Shown: piece by piece, positions 19,423-29,332 of the stretch | How the letters are laid out: each line of letters starts with the position of its first letter | Numbering within the stretch: position 1 is the first letter of the stretch | Assembly: GCF_000338295.1 (NCBI RefSeq) | Contig: NZ_ANMO01000167.1 | Span: 1 to 53,399, forward strand | Reading direction: 5' to 3' | Length of the DNA stretch: 53,399 nt | Source: Rhodopirellula europaea 6C | Lineage (GTDB): Bacteria > Planctomycetota > Planctomycetia > Pirellulales > Pirellulaceae | Program-made: the position numbers and the translations under genes | Notes under the pieces: model-generated | Databases searched by the model: none | Told to the model about the DNA's origin: nothing | What the model saw: the letters and a program-made list of their open reading frames with translations, nothing else

Positions 19423-19471
19423 CGATTGTCTATGCATTTGGTCCCGCGTGGGGGTCCATCATAGACAATCG
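19423..19471. promoter_or_regulatory. 12-bp inverted repeat upstream of the xylR-like gene (candidate operator)
   Basis: CGATTGTCTATG (19423-19434) and CATAGACAATCG (19460-19471) are perfect inverted copies 25 bp apart, starting 62 bp upstream of the regulator's start codon. A shorter CAATC-GA-GATTG palindrome overlaps the right arm. The position and symmetry suit an autoregulatory operator for a dimeric regulator. A transcript hairpin is the alternative. Confidence 0.55.
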
Positions 19472-19536
19472 AGATTGACGTCTAGAGGTAAAAAAGGCAT
19501 GTTGGATGTGCTATTTCACTCGCGTGGGTTGCTGAT

Positions 19537-19556
19537 TTTGGTTTGGTTTGGTTTGG
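19537..19556. repeat. TTTGG pentanucleotide tandem repeat, four copies
   Basis: Four perfect copies of TTTGG lie in the 289-bp gap between the baeRF-type gene and the xylR-like gene. Such short runs can change copy number by slippage. The position is some 175 bp upstream of the regulator start and beyond the 3' end of the other gene, so any effect is uncertain. Confidence 0.8.
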
Positions 19557-19650
19557 TTGCGATGAGGGATGAGTGCGAGTCATCTAGGAGTGTTCCCAGC
19601 GGCTCGCACGAATCCGACGCTGGTTGGCCGATACGCCGGCCTCCTGCAAA

Positions 19651-20778
19651 TCAATAGCGGAAAATGGCGGCCATCGGCTGCTTGGAAGAGTTGCTTTGCA
19701 GTTCACGGACCGTTCCACCTGACTTCAGGGTTAGTCGAACGGCGGTGTTGACCAGATCGGTACCGTCTTCATCCAGTGTGACCTGGTGTTTGGCTTCATC
19801 GCAACGGCCAACGATTGGCTGGTCTTCGCCCAATAACAGTGTGTCGACACGGCCCTCGGTAGCTGCGAGAACCACTTCCTTCCAATCGTTGGAACCCTGT
19901 TTGTCCGCGATCGCGGAGCCGAGACGTTCTGAGATCACATCGTCGTTATGTTGATTGTGCTCTTTCGCGAAAGCGTTGATGCGAGCTTTCAATTGGGAAT
20001 CGCTCAGCCCATCGGGACTGACGTGGATGCACTGAGTCAACTCGACGGCTTCAGCGGCGGCATCGAAATGTCCTGCGACTTCTTCGGTCGCAACGGCAAC
20101 GAGTTGTTGATCGGTGTTGTAAAGACGCTTTGCAACATATTCGCCAACCCGCGAAAGGTAGGCTCTTCGATCGGCCTCAATCTTGTCCTCGCCATTTCCA
20201 TGGCCGTGGTACATGACGGTTTCCGATCCTCCGCCACCGAGTGTTTCGTGTGACGAATATTGCAACTGCTTCTCAGGATCTCTCGCAGTGACGAGTTCGT
20301 CCATCGTTAGTGGAAAAATGTCGTCTTCAATCTCCAGCGTCGTGTGACCATCCGAGCGGAACAAACGAGCTCGCTCCCAAGAGAGAGCCAATGTCATCAG
20401 GTTTGTTTCACCACAGGCGACACTTGCGATGGGCCGGAGATTGAACTCTGAACTGACTGAAACGGTCTCGCCGGGATCATGGCTCAGGAGAACGCGTTCT
20501 TCAAATCCTTCGCTGACGTAGATCGCCAAACCAGCGGTTTGGTTTTGCCAGAAAGTCGAGTCGTGCTCGAGCTTCGCGAGTTCCTCCAGTTGTGGAAGAA
20601 GCGGACTGTCTTTCTTCTTCAGTTCGCCAATCGCTTGATGCACCAAGTTCTTAAATCGGATGGGATTTTGATTGGTGTCACGGCCCGCCTGATAGGTGCC
20701 CATCAAAATGGAAACGCAGTCGCCTTTCTCATGAGTCAACAGTTCAGTCAATTGTGTCTTGGTTGGAAACGCGATCAC
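19651..20778 (-). CDS. baeRF-type (bacterial eRF1-like) protein
   Basis: This 375-residue protein resembles the bacterial archaeo-eukaryotic release-factor-like families, most like baeRF family 3. The N terminus has CVSILMGTYQAGRDTNQNPIR followed by FKNLVHQA, the middle has FWQNQTAGLAIYVSEGF, and the C terminus ends in MAAIFRY, like the family's AAILRY end. These proteins resemble the eRF1 core and are suspected to act on stalled ribosomes or in related defence and stress roles; none is well characterised. A GTG start at 20778 is preferred because AGAGAGG lies about 9 bases upstream; TTG at 20817 is the longer alternative. No signal peptide is visible, so it is cytoplasmic. The gene is isolated on both sides. 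Confidence 0.78.
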   Translation of the reverse strand: MIAFPTKTQLTELLTHEKGDCVSILMGTYQAGRDTNQNPIRFKNLVHQAIGELKKKDSPLLPQLEELAKLEHDSTFWQNQTAGLAIYVSEGFEERVLLSHDPGETVSVSSEFNLRPIASVACGETNLMTLALSWERARLFRSDGHTTLEIEDDIFPLTMDELVTARDPEKQLQYSSHETLGGGGSETVMYHGHGNGEDKIEADRRAYLSRVGEYVAKRLYNTDQQLVAVATEEVAGHFDAAAEAVELTQCIHVSPDGLSDSQLKARINAFAKEHNQHNDDVISERLGSAIADKQGSNDWKEVVLAATEGRVDTLLLGEDQPIVGRCDEAKHQVTLDEDGTDLVNTAVRLTLKSGGTVRELQSNSSKQPMAAIFRY

Positions 20779-21120
20779 GGTCGATGTCCTCTCTGAATTG
20801 GCAATGAAGTGGCTCAATCGTCTGTCGGTGAAGACCGCAAATAGGGTGCCGATGAACGTTGCGAAGCGTCTGGCAGGAGAAAGGCGTGACGACGAAATTT
20901 CCCCGTGAGATATTTTCCGTCAGTGGCAAGCTGTCTTGATGCCCAATCGCACTGATGTCGAAGCGCATCGACGTTATTTTGTGATTGGCGATACGCATGT
21001 CGCTCTACGTCCAAGGCAGATTTGTGCCGAGAGCGGACAGCGTGGTTGATTCGCGGCCGGCTCGAGTTTTCTCGCGGCAGGTGACTGTTCGGATGTTCTC
21101 GATCGATCGACGAGTTCATA

Positions 21121-21231
21121 AGGAACGGGTGAACAACAAGCGACATAGCGGAAGGGCGCGAGCGCTCCGGTTCCTCGCCGGGCGGCTTGCGCCGCACCGC
21201 TAACATCGTCATTTGTTGTTCAATCCTTCCT
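21121..21231. repeat. about 110-bp imperfect palindrome in a gene-free gap
   Basis: The 665-bp gap between the baeRF-type gene and the acidic secreted protein holds this element. Outer arms are AGGAACGGGTGAACAACAAG (21121-21140) and the inverted TTTGTTGTTCAATCCTTCCT (21212-21231). Inner arms carry AGCGG ... GGCGCGAGCGC paired with GGCGGCTTGCGCC ... CCGCT. Small basic frames on both strands over this element are by-products of the repeat and not believable genes. The rest of the gap shows no gene. Confidence 0.72.
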
Positions 21232-21443
21232 GAGCAATCCCAGGTTCCTGGCACGCTTCGTGCATGTCTACGACGGGCTCGTTTCGAGCTTCCTCACCAA
21301 ACCACTCTCCGTTTGGCTTACGATGAAACAACGCTCGAGCAGAGTGCGTTGTGTCGGTTGCCATGGCAGATTGGGTCGATTGGTGAAAGCCGGACTTCAG
21401 TCACACCTCAACGCTCGCTCCAATCAAACAGAGGACTCATCAA

Positions 21444-22856
21444 ATGTCACGCCTATCTCCAACGCATCAAATTCACGCCGGTGACCTGCCTACTAATTCC
21501 GCGGGTGAGTTCACGGCCACCTCGGGTCGGAGAAGCCGCCGCCGTTGGCGACGCTCGGTGTTGGCGGCGATGCTCTTAGCTGGTGTGACGACAACAGCGA
21601 CCAACGTATCCGCCCAAGATTCGCGAATTGCCGAGCCTGCCAATGCCTTGCGCCAAGTGGCGGGGAATGAACAGGGCGATCCCAACCGGATCAGTGATTG
21701 GGGCTTGGCCGGCGTGATTTGGAGTGACGCGAGCTTGGTTCGCAAACTTGCCTCCGAGTCCGTTCAACGCACCAAGGACCCAAAACAGGTTGCTGAGTTT
21801 GAGCGATTGGTTCGGCAGTCGACGGAAGTGATCGAGTCCCTGGAATCGTTTGGCTGGAAACTGCGTCGACAACAAGCCGAACAGTCCGGCAATCCGGTGA
21901 CTGAACAATCGCAGGTCAGTTCCGAACGAATGCGAGCGGAATCGCAACCGCAATCTTCTGAGCGTCAAACGGAAGAGCCGTTGCCCGATCCAAAGGAAGT
22001 CGGTGAAAAGCTCGCCGAAGAATTGCGGCAAACTCGTCCACCCAAGGCGTCCGCAACCGAAAGCGACGATCGATCAAATGAATCTCCGGAAGGCGAACTG
22101 GCCGCGGAAGCGAATGGATTGAAACGATTCGATACTGAGACTCCCGCGGGCGTGGATGACCCAGGCATCGATGATGAATGGACTGCCGCCCGCACTCCGA
22201 TCGATGTCGACAACTACCGCGTGGATGACTACATCGATGAGACGCCTGCGGAAGAAGCCAACATGGCCGATGCCGTGGAAGACGGAGTGGAAGGTGCCAT
22301 TGCTTCCGCTGCGGGCCGACTCGGCACCGGACGTGACTTGGGTTCCCGAATCAGTGAACGTGAAATCCAGACGCTTTCGGCAACGCTGCCCTATTCCGAC
22401 GACTCCATTTACGACGCGGACGATTACGATCCCGACCGGGACTACCGAGTCGACAATCCACTGGCTGCAGTGCCCGGTGCTGAAACCGGTGCTGACTTGG
22501 GTGATGGCGACGATGACATCAGTCGACGTGCTGACCCGAAGGTGATCGATGGGGAAGACGAAATGATCGCGGAATTGGCAACGCCGGATGCTCACCGAAA
22601 GGTGCCCGCGATGCAAAGTCGTTCGAACTACCAAAGGTTCACAACGGAAGAAGCTGTTCAGGAACGTGACGCTCAATGGGTCCAGTTTCAATTGGACTCG
22701 AATGAGTTGGTGCTAACACGTCACACGACGCTTGAAAATCTACAGCAACGAACCAACGACGCGGTGATGAAGCTGAAGTCGGATGCCAGCGTTGCGTGGG
22801 ACACAACCGAGAACGAACAGCTCAAGCGAGTGTTGAAGGCAGTCAGCAAGTTCTAA
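21444..22856 (+). CDS. acidic secreted protein of unknown function
   Basis: This 470-residue protein has no family I recognise. A basic N-region (residues about 28-38, RRSRRRWRRS) precedes a hydrophobic stretch (VLAAMLLAGVTTTA) and probable cleavage after NVSAQ, so it is exported despite the long lead. Residues 50-135 look helical and charged (LVRKLASESVQRTKD, EFERLVRQSTEVIESLESF). Residues 150-400 are low-complexity and strongly acidic, with Asp clusters (DDSIYDADDYDPDRDYR). The last 70 residues again look helical (LENLQQRTNDAVMKLKSD). AGAGG lies about 9 bases before the ATG. The acidic middle could bind cations or be disordered. No neighbour suggests a role. Confidence 0.78.
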   Translation: MSRLSPTHQIHAGDLPTNSAGEFTATSGRRSRRRWRRSVLAAMLLAGVTTTATNVSAQDSRIAEPANALRQVAGNEQGDPNRISDWGLAGVIWSDASLVRKLASESVQRTKDPKQVAEFERLVRQSTEVIESLESFGWKLRRQQAEQSGNPVTEQSQVSSERMRAESQPQSSERQTEEPLPDPKEVGEKLAEELRQTRPPKASATESDDRSNESPEGELAAEANGLKRFDTETPAGVDDPGIDDEWTAARTPIDVDNYRVDDYIDETPAEEANMADAVEDGVEGAIASAAGRLGTGRDLGSRISEREIQTLSATLPYSDDSIYDADDYDPDRDYRVDNPLAAVPGAETGADLGDGDDDISRRADPKVIDGEDEMIAELATPDAHRKVPAMQSRSNYQRFTTEEAVQERDAQWVQFQLDSNELVLTRHTTLENLQQRTNDAVMKLKSDASVAWDTTENEQLKRVLKAVSKF

Positions 22857-23129
22857 GATTTTTGGAGTGCGACGGAAACGCTTTGCATTCATTTGTTCCG
22901 CGTCGCAGTTGACCGGGCCCGATTTGCTGCTGCTGTTGATGCAGCGGTAGCAAGCCGTAAGTGTGAGTCAGAGCCAAGAAGGCTGGCAATCTGCTGTAGC
23001 TTCAAAGTCTGAGATCAAGCCCTTACTTATCCGACCCACGCATTCGCTTGAACGCTGTGTTAAACCGCAAGGACATCGCAGTTGGCTGGCAACGGGGCGG
23101 CTGAGTGTCACATGCGACATTCATCGTCC

Positions 23130-23152
23130 TGTCCCACCAATTTTTGTGGACA
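23130..23152. repeat. small palindrome TGTCCCAC...GTGGACA
   Basis: TGTCCCAC (23130-23137) pairs with GTGGACA (23146-23152) with one bulged base and an AT-rich loop. It lies in the 440-bp gap between the acidic secreted protein gene and the tRNA. It vaguely resembles an insertion-sequence terminus, but no transposase remnant is recognisable nearby. A second stem, TGTGGG-CAATTA-CCCACA, follows at about 23201-23218. The rest of the gap shows no gene. Confidence 0.45.
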
Positions 23153-23232
23153 CGCTGCTGAGCCACGAGAATATGGCCTCAGTTTCGCCGTTGGCTAATC
23201 TGTGGGCAATTACCCACAAGAGGACTTGCAAA

Positions 23233-23278
23233 AGCGTGCTCTGCCAGAGGCGGCAGGTATTCGTTTGAGTCAACGAAT
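23233..23278 (-). terminator. candidate terminator downstream of tRNA-Asp
   Basis: Reading away from the tRNA on the minus strand, a perfect 7-bp hairpin (ATTCGTT/AACGAAT, 23259-23278) begins 18 bases after the tRNA 3' end. A 5-bp hairpin (CTGCC/GGCAG, 23241-23256) follows, then GCTTTTGC. The T-run is short, so termination efficiency is uncertain. Confidence 0.4.
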
Positions 23279-23296
23279 CACGAGAGATTAAAGAAG

Positions 23297-23370
23297 CGAC
23301 GCGGACGGGACTCGAACCCGCAACCTCCGGATCGACAGTCCGGGGCTCTAACCAATTGAGCTACCGCGCC
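23297..23370 (-). tRNA. tRNA-Asp (anticodon GTC)
   Basis: The 74-base cloverleaf folds completely. The acceptor is GGCGCGG/CCGCGTC with one G-T pair. The D arm is GCTC-AATTGGTTA-GAGC. The anticodon arm is CCGGA-CTGTCGA-TCCGG, giving anticodon GTC. The variable loop is AGGTT and the T arm is GCGGG-TTCGAGT-CCCGT. The discriminator base is G, as expected for aspartate. The CCA end is not encoded and must be added. It stands alone, not in a tRNA cluster. Confidence 0.97.
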
Positions 23371-23468
23371 TTGAAGAGGTCAACCAAAGCGTTTGAAAAC
23401 AACTTTTGGTCTTCTTCAAAGGCTCGCAAGAAGATGAAGAAAGTCTCATCTCCGCTGCGATGGGGTGG

Positions 23469-23496
23469 AGTATATCTATGCTCGGATTGCTTGCAA
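23469..23496 (-). promoter_or_regulatory. candidate sigma70-type promoter for tRNA-Asp
   Basis: On the minus strand, TTGCAA (23496-23491) is followed after 16 bases by TATACT (23474-23469). The -10 matches the consensus in five of six positions and the -35 in four of six. It would give a leader of roughly 90 bases before the tRNA. No better promoter was seen closer in. Confidence 0.45.
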
Positions 23497-23702
23497 GGCC
23501 GGTCTGAGGGGTCACCCAAAATTTTGTTTGCCGCCCCGCAAACCACGTCGGTTTGCACTGATTTTAACGGTCAAACCTTGCGGGAAACTCGCATCTGCGT
23601 GTTTCTACTTCGCACCAAGGAGAACAGTGCGACGTCGGTGACCAATCGAACTACGGTTGATTGCACGTACCCCGTGAAACACACGCAATCGAGAGTTCCA
23701 AT

Positions 23703-23870
23703 ATGGACGCTTTCCTGCTCGCCTTTTCTATCGTCGACTACTTCTGGGACTGTTGGTGGGAGTTCAAACTGTACTTCCTGCACCTGACAAAGTTCCAATG
23801 GATGTTGCTTTCCATCGCTTCCGTTTTGAGCGGATTCCTCTGCCTTCGCGGTGATCGATTCCGAATTTGA
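23703..23870 (+). CDS. possible small tryptophan-rich membrane protein
   Basis: This 55-residue frame begins MDAFLLAFSIVDYFWDCWWE and holds two hydrophobic stretches (about 2-16 and 28-43, MLLSIASVLSGFLCL), ending in a basic tail. The composition looks like a small inner-membrane protein more than random sequence. No strong ribosome-binding site is present, and the gap between the tRNA promoter and the DUF1501 gene contains no other candidate gene. I do not recognise a family. Confidence 0.33.
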   Translation: MDAFLLAFSIVDYFWDCWWEFKLYFLHLTKFQWMLLSIASVLSGFLCLRGDRFRI

Positions 23871-23970
23871 TCGGATCGACTGGACCTCGCTTCAAACGCG
23901 AAAAGCAAACTTTCGCCTGACCCGCACCAGGCTGCCGAAGCATTCGGCGGTCGGGTTCACTCTTTTCGCT

Positions 23971-25527
23971 TTAGGCGAGCAACTCGCGAACGACGCGAGC
24001 TTCTTCCACACCGGTCAAACGCTGGTCGAGCCCCTGGAACGGGTAGGTGAATCGTTCGTGGTCGATTCCCATCTGATTCAGAATGGTCGCGTTCAAATCA
24101 CGAATGTGGACTCCGTCACGGACGATGTTGTAGCTGAACTCGTCCGTTTCGCCGTGCACGACGCCTTGCTTGATTCCGGCACCCGCCATCCAGATCGAGA
24201 AACACTTGGGATGGTGATCGCGACCGTAGTTGGTTTTGGTGAGCGCGCCCTGGCAGTAGATCGTTCGACCGAACTCTCCGCCCCAAACGACCAACGTGTC
24301 ATCGAGCAGCCCACGCTGCTTCAAATCAGTGAGCAAGCCGGCCGACGGTTGGTCGGTGTCTCGGCATTGGTTCGGAAGATCCTTGGGCAATGCACCGTGT
24401 TGGTCCCAACCGCGGTGGAAGATTTGCGTGAAGCGAACGCCACGCTCGGCCATCCGTCGTGCCATCAAGCAGCAGTTTGCGAATGTTCCCGGTTTGGTGA
24501 CGTCGGGACCATACAGGTCGAGCACGTGTTGCGGTTCGTCACTGAGGTCAGTGAGTTCCGGCACGCTGGTTTGCATTTTGAAAGCCATCTCGTACTGAGC
24601 GATCCGGGCTTCGGTTTCGGGATCGTGCCAGCGGTCGAGCGTGTTGCGATTCAGTTCGGCCAGGGTGTCGAGCATCCGGCGGCGCACACCTGAGTCAATT
24701 CCGTCAGGGTTGGAAAGATACAAAACCGGATCGCCGGCACTTCGCAACGCGACGCCCTGATACTTGCTGGGTAAAAAGCCGCTTCCCCACAAGCGGTTGT
24801 AGAGAGCTTGAGCTTGTTTGCGGCCGGTCCAAGACGCGGTCATCACAAGGAACGCGGGAAGGTCTTCGTTTTCGGTTCCCAGTCCGTAGCTCAACCACGA
24901 ACCCAAGGACGCTTTGCCGGGAAGTTGATTTCCGGTGCAGATGTACGTGATTGCCGGATCGTGATTGATCGCTTCGGTGTACATCGATTTGACCAAGGCG
25001 ATCTCGTCCACCTTTTTGGCCATGTGCGGAATCAGTTCGCTGGCCATCGTCCCGTTGGCACCATGCGGGCTGAACTTGTAGATGCTCGGCGCGATGGGGA
25101 ATCGAGATTGACCGCTGGTCATCGTCGTCAACCGTTGGCCTTGCCGGATCGACTCAGGCAGATCTTTGTCAAACCAATCGGCCATCTGAGGTTTGTGATC
25201 CCACATGTCCATTTGGCTGGGAGCACCCGACATGAACAAGTAGATCGCGCGTTTCGCGGCCGGCTCATGGTGCGGCAAGCCAGGTTGCCCGGGAACACCG
25301 GCTCGAGGTGCTCCGGCGGGCGGCGTGTCCAGTGACACCGCTTGGCTATCGGCGGCACGTCCCATCCCGGGCATGGAGGCGAGTGCGGCGGCACCCAAGC
25401 CCGCCGCGGCGCTGGAAAACAGCGAGCGACGAGTGAGGTGTTGCATGCGTTCTTGCAGGACCGAGGACATCAAAGGTGATTGTGTCAGCGAGTTCCAGTC
25501 TTCGCAGGGGAATTCAGAGCGACTCAT
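23971..25527 (-). CDS. DUF1501 secreted protein (pair 2)
   Basis: This 518-residue DUF1501 protein is a second representative of the family seen at the left end. Its Tat-like signal ([19 protein letters not shown]) lies about 30 residues in, after an unusual leader ([20 protein letters not shown]) that resembles the N-terminal extension common in this subfamily. Family motifs are [24 protein letters not shown] and YGRDHHP. The ATG overlaps the TGA of the upstream cytochrome gene (ATGA, 25524-25527), so translational coupling and a fixed stoichiometry are likely. The reaction is unknown. Confidence 0.92.
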   Translation of the reverse strand: MSRSEFPCEDWNSLTQSPLMSSVLQERMQHLTRRSLFSSAAAGLGAAALASMPGMGRAADSQAVSLDTPPAGAPRAGVPGQPGLPHHEPAAKRAIYLFMSGAPSQMDMWDHKPQMADWFDKDLPESIRQGQRLTTMTSGQSRFPIAPSIYKFSPHGANGTMASELIPHMAKKVDEIALVKSMYTEAINHDPAITYICTGNQLPGKASLGSWLSYGLGTENEDLPAFLVMTASWTGRKQAQALYNRLWGSGFLPSKYQGVALRSAGDPVLYLSNPDGIDSGVRRRMLDTLAELNRNTLDRWHDPETEARIAQYEMAFKMQTSVPELTDLSDEPQHVLDLYGPDVTKPGTFANCCLMARRMAERGVRFTQIFHRGWDQHGALPKDLPNQCRDTDQPSAGLLTDLKQRGLLDDTLVVWGGEFGRTIYCQGALTKTNYGRDHHPKCFSIWMAGAGIKQGVVHGETDEFSYNIVRDGVHIRDLNATILNQMGIDHERFTYPFQGLDQRLTGVEEARVVRELLA

Positions 25528-28500
25528 TTGCAAACCACCTCGTCCAAGTTCAAAAGGGTGTTCATCACGACGGTCCATGCGGCCAGTTCAGGGTCGGGAG
25601 TCCCGGTCAACTCACGGGCTTCTTCAAGCTGGACTGAGTAGTGCTCGATCAAATCCGCCAACAAAAGTTCCAGCGATCGGAGTTCGTTCGTCTCGATCGG
25701 GCGCAACGTCACTCGCTCGAAAGCAGATTGAATTCGCTTTCGAGAGATCGCTTCCCAGTCGGACTGATCCGGGGTCGGCGATGCGGTGATCTCTTGGGCC
25801 ATGGCTTTTGCGGCCTGCATCGCTTGCGTTTCATTGAGCAGCAACAAGGCTTGCATCGGCGTGTTGGTTCGTTCGCGGCGGGCGGTGCATGACTCACGAC
25901 TGGGAGCATCAAACGTTGACATCACAGCGGGAGCACTGGTCCGTTTCCAAAACGTGTAGATGCTACGGCGAACAGTTTTGTCGCCTTCGTCGGGGACGAA
26001 GTTAGCGGTGTCACTATCGGTGTATCCCACCGCTTCCCACAAACCCGCTGGTTGAGGCGGTTTAACGCTCGGGCCGCCTCGGGTTGCGACCAGCAAACCA
26101 GACAGCGACAGCATTTGGTCGCGAAGCGTCTCGGCGTCCAATCGGAAACGGGGCCCGCGGGCGAAGTAGCGATTGTTCGGATCGACGGTGAGCATGGTGC
26201 TGGTCGCCGTGGCGTCACGGCGATAGGTCTCGGTCATCACCAGTCGTTTCATCATCTCTTTCACATTCCAACCGCTCTCGCGAAAATCGATGGCGAGTTC
26301 GTCGAGCAATTCGGGATGCGACGGCAGGTGACCTTGGCTGCCGAAGTCTTCGCTGCTTTTGACCAATCCGTTTCCAAAGAGCTGCTGCCAAAGACGATTG
26401 ACGGCAACGCGAGCGGTCAGAGGGTGATCTTCGCGAAGTAACCACTGGGCGAGTCCCAAGCGATCCAACGGAGCGTCTTCGGGGAACTCGGGGAGAAAAC
26501 CGGGGACCGCACGTTCGACTTTTTCGCCGGGTGAATCGTAGAGCCCGCGTTCCAGAATGTGAGCGTCGCGGGGTTTGGCGGTTTCTTTCCAAACCAGCGT
26601 CGTTGGAACTTGGCCGTTGATCTTGTCTCGCATCGCGATCATGCCGTCATGCATGTCGTTCAACGCGATCCAACTTGGATGATCACAAACGATCTCGCGA
26701 TAGAACGCTTGGGTTGCTTGCCAATCCAGGGTTTCGGTATCGCTTGATTCCTCGGGTGCTGACAAGGCGGCCAAGCGTTGTTTCAAGGTGTCGGAGAATT
26801 CGACGGTGGACGATTGGATCGCATAGGTCAGCGTCGCTGGTCCGCTTCGGTTGACGTGTCGAACGAACAGGTGGTTGTCGCCTTTTTTGAGCGACAGCTT
26901 GTGTCGCTGCGACAACGGTCGAATGTCATCGTCCTTGCGATTGCCAGGTTTCTGCTTGGCCACTTCTTTGCCGTTGAGAAACAGAACGCTGCCTTCATCG
27001 GCTCCGAACATCAATTCAACGGATTGATCCGACGGAGACCGGATGACTTGATGCAGAATCGAAACGCTGGGGGAACCTTCGATCGTCGGCAGTTCGTTGC
27101 TCAACACCGAAACAATGTCGGTGCGATGCTCCCATTCATATTCTTGATCTTGATAGGAGACCTTTTTGGCCGGATCGAATTCATTCTTGTCTTCGCCCGC
27201 GAAGGCTTTGTTCAAACCATCGCCGACGTTCTCGATTTTCAGCGGCCCGATCAAGTGTGAGTCACCCAGGACGATGCGTTGGTCTTCGGGCAATTGGTTC
27301 ATCGAGGAATGCAACGACAAAGCCACATGGCGAAGCATGTGGGAAACGTGCTGCGATTTGTAATGCAATGAAACACGGATCTGTCCCGCCTCGGCTTCGA
27401 TGGCTTGGATTCCAAACCAAGCCGTTCGGTCGCCAGTTGCCTCGTGACCGCCAACGGCCCATCCGGTCGTCGTGTCAATCTTTCCGTCAATCGCATTGGT
27501 CACCGCGAATTCATCGCCGGATTGTTCGCGGGTTGCTTTGGCGGAACGAATCGACACTTCGGTCCATTCCGATTGGTCATCGGGACGCGTTTCGATTTTG
27601 ATTTCGCTGAGCACGGCGTTTTGATTGGATGCCGTTCCGACTCGCGGGTGTTCTTCGTCCGTTTTGGCGTGCAGCTGCAACATCCGCCAAGTACCAGCGG
27701 GCAGCGACGAAACGATATGCATCACGTCTTTCGCGGGAGGTGTGCCGTCCCATTCCACCGATCCGTCTTCGTTCTGTTTGAACTTTCCGTCGTTCTTGGT
27801 GGTGACTTCGACCGGCATCAAGTTCGCGTGGAACGACTCTTCGCTCGCTGCCAACGTTTGCTGCCATTGGAGTTGGGCGGCATCGACTTCTGGCAACGGT
27901 CCTGCCATCTCGGCTTTCAGTTCAGCGAGATCGGAAGCAATTTGCTTCAGATCGGCTGATTGTTCGGGGGAAGGAACACGCACGACTGGCGGATGAGCTT
28001 TGTTGTTGCCATCCATCGCTCGCCCGTCCAACGAATTGAAGAACGCGGACAGCGCGAAGTAGTCCTTCTGCGTGATGGGATCGAATTTGTGGTCGTGGCA
28101 GACGGAGCATCCCGTAGTCAATCCCAGGAAGATCGTGCCAAAAGAATCGGTGCGGTCGATGACGTTGCGAGCGAAGACTTCATCGTAGATCGATCCGCCT
28201 TCGTTGGTGGTAACGTTCAGTCGGTTGAATCCGCTGGCGATTTGGTTGCGAAGCGTTTCGGCCTCGTCCGTTTCGGGCAACAAATCACCAGCCAATTGCC
28301 GGGTGATGAATTGGTCGAAGGACATGTTTTGATTGAATGCGTCGATGACCCAGTCGCGGTAGGGCCACATCTCTCGGTAGTTGTCCAGGTGCAGACCGTG
28401 TGTGTCGCCATAGCGAACCAAGTCCAACCAATACCTCGCCATGTGTTCGCCATAATCCGGTGAAGCAAGCAGTTCGTCGACGTAGTCTTCGTAGGCGTTC

Positions 28501-29129
28501 GGCGATGAGTCAGCAACGAACGCTTCGACTCGTTCCAGTTTGGGTGGCAAACCGGTGAGGTCGAACGACACGCGACGAGCGAGTGAGCGTCGATCAGCAG
28601 AGCCCGCAGCGGACAATCCCAACGATTTCAGTTGAACATCAATCCATTGATCGATGCGATCCGAATCGGTTGAGTCCGCATCGGCACCCGATGGCAGTTC
28701 GTGACGGCGAGGTGTCGCGAAGGCCCAGTGCGATGCATAAACCGCACCTTCGGAAACCCACTGGTTGAGCAACTCAATCTGTTTGGGCGACAGCGGTTTG
28801 TGGAAATCTTCCGGCGGCATGATCATGTCGGAATCGTCGGTCGCGATTCGCTCGATCAACAAACTCTCCTGCCATTCGTCTTGGTCGATGACATCGGCGA
28901 TCCCTTCCGCTGAGTCTAACCGGACACCGGCTTGGCGATCGTGTTCGTCCGGCCCGTGGCATGCAAAGCAATGATCCGAAAGGATCGGACGAATGTCGCG
29001 TGCAAAATCGATCTCAGCTTTGGAAACTGTTTCTTCCGCGGATGCATTGCCGGATATGGCAGTGCATGAAAGCAACAAGACAGCAAACCATCCAATCGTG
29101 CGACGGGACGCGAAGACGTTCCAGATCAT
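25524..29129 (-). CDS. PSCyt1/DUF1549/DUF1553 cytochrome-domain protein (pair 2)
   Basis: This 1201-residue exported protein starts with a signal peptide whose LLSC (19-22) could be a lipobox. The PSCyt1 domain has CFACH (54-58) followed by [18 protein letters not shown]1549 carries a second heme motif, CSVCH (341-345), in the context [15 protein letters not shown] middle region of about 400 residues is larger than in the pair-1 protein and includes beta-rich parts ([40 protein letters not shown]) that look like one or two jelly-roll or PA14-like modules. DUF1553 ends the protein ([24 protein letters not shown]). It heads the two-gene unit with the overlapping DUF1501 gene. Its role is probably periplasmic, redox-linked polymer use; the substrate is unknown. 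Confidence 0.92.
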   Translation of the reverse strand: MIWNVFASRRTIGWFAVLLLSCTAISGNASAEETVSKAEIDFARDIRPILSDHCFACHGPDEHDRQAGVRLDSAEGIADVIDQDEWQESLLIERIATDDSDMIMPPEDFHKPLSPKQIELLNQWVSEGAVYASHWAFATPRRHELPSGADADSTDSDRIDQWIDVQLKSLGLSAAGSADRRSLARRVSFDLTGLPPKLERVEAFVADSSPNAYEDYVDELLASPDYGEHMARYWLDLVRYGDTHGLHLDNYREMWPYRDWVIDAFNQNMSFDQFITRQLAGDLLPETDEAETLRNQIASGFNRLNVTTNEGGSIYDEVFARNVIDRTDSFGTIFLGLTTGCSVCHDHKFDPITQKDYFALSAFFNSLDGRAMDGNNKAHPPVVRVPSPEQSADLKQIASDLAELKAEMAGPLPEVDAAQLQWQQTLAASEESFHANLMPVEVTTKNDGKFKQNEDGSVEWDGTPPAKDVMHIVSSLPAGTWRMLQLHAKTDEEHPRVGTASNQNAVLSEIKIETRPDDQSEWTEVSIRSAKATREQSGDEFAVTNAIDGKIDTTTGWAVGGHEATGDRTAWFGIQAIEAEAGQIRVSLHYKSQHVSHMLRHVALSLHSSMNQLPEDQRIVLGDSHLIGPLKIENVGDGLNKAFAGEDKNEFDPAKKVSYQDQEYEWEHRTDIVSVLSNELPTIEGSPSVSILHQVIRSPSDQSVELMFGADEGSVLFLNGKEVAKQKPGNRKDDDIRPLSQRHKLSLKKGDNHLFVRHVNRSGPATLTYAIQSSTVEFSDTLKQRLAALSAPEESSDTETLDWQATQAFYREIVCDHPSWIALNDMHDGMIAMRDKINGQVPTTLVWKETAKPRDAHILERGLYDSPGEKVERAVPGFLPEFPEDAPLDRLGLAQWLLREDHPLTARVAVNRLWQQLFGNGLVKSSEDFGSQGHLPSHPELLDELAIDFRESGWNVKEMMKRLVMTETYRRDATATSTMLTVDPNNRYFARGPRFRLDAETLRDQMLSLSGLLVATRGGPSVKPPQPAGLWEAVGYTDSDTANFVPDEGDKTVRRSIYTFWKRTSAPAVMSTFDAPSRESCTARRERTNTPMQALLLLNETQAMQAAKAMAQEITASPTPDQSDWEAISRKRIQSAFERVTLRPIETNELRSLELLLADLIEHYSVQLEEARELTGTPDPELAAWTVVMNTLLNLDEVVCK

Positions 29130-29332
29130 CTAGGAACCCAGGAAGGAAGGAGGTTGGGTAGGCGGGATGATCTATCTTACTATCAATGCGACGATGCTCC
29201 AAACCAATAGACTTGCGTGAAAGCCTATTGATTCAATCGCTAGGTCGCGTTGTGCGCTTTATCAATCACCTTCGCTAGCAACCCCAATGATCGGGGGCTT
29301 TTTGCAAGGATATTCCTAATTGCAAGGGATTG

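Noticed and set aside
20814-21254. A 146-codon minus-strand frame in the gap after the baeRF-type gene
   Set aside because: Its first third is translated from the 110-bp palindrome and the rest has no pattern; it is not credible as a gene.
23130-23152. Possible insertion-sequence end (TGTCCCAC/GTGGACA)
   Set aside because: Only one palindrome is seen, with no transposase, partner repeat or target duplication nearby.
22963-23268. A 101-codon plus-strand frame between the acidic protein gene and tRNA-Asp
   Set aside because: Its sequence crosses several hairpins, has no ribosome-binding site and matches no family.
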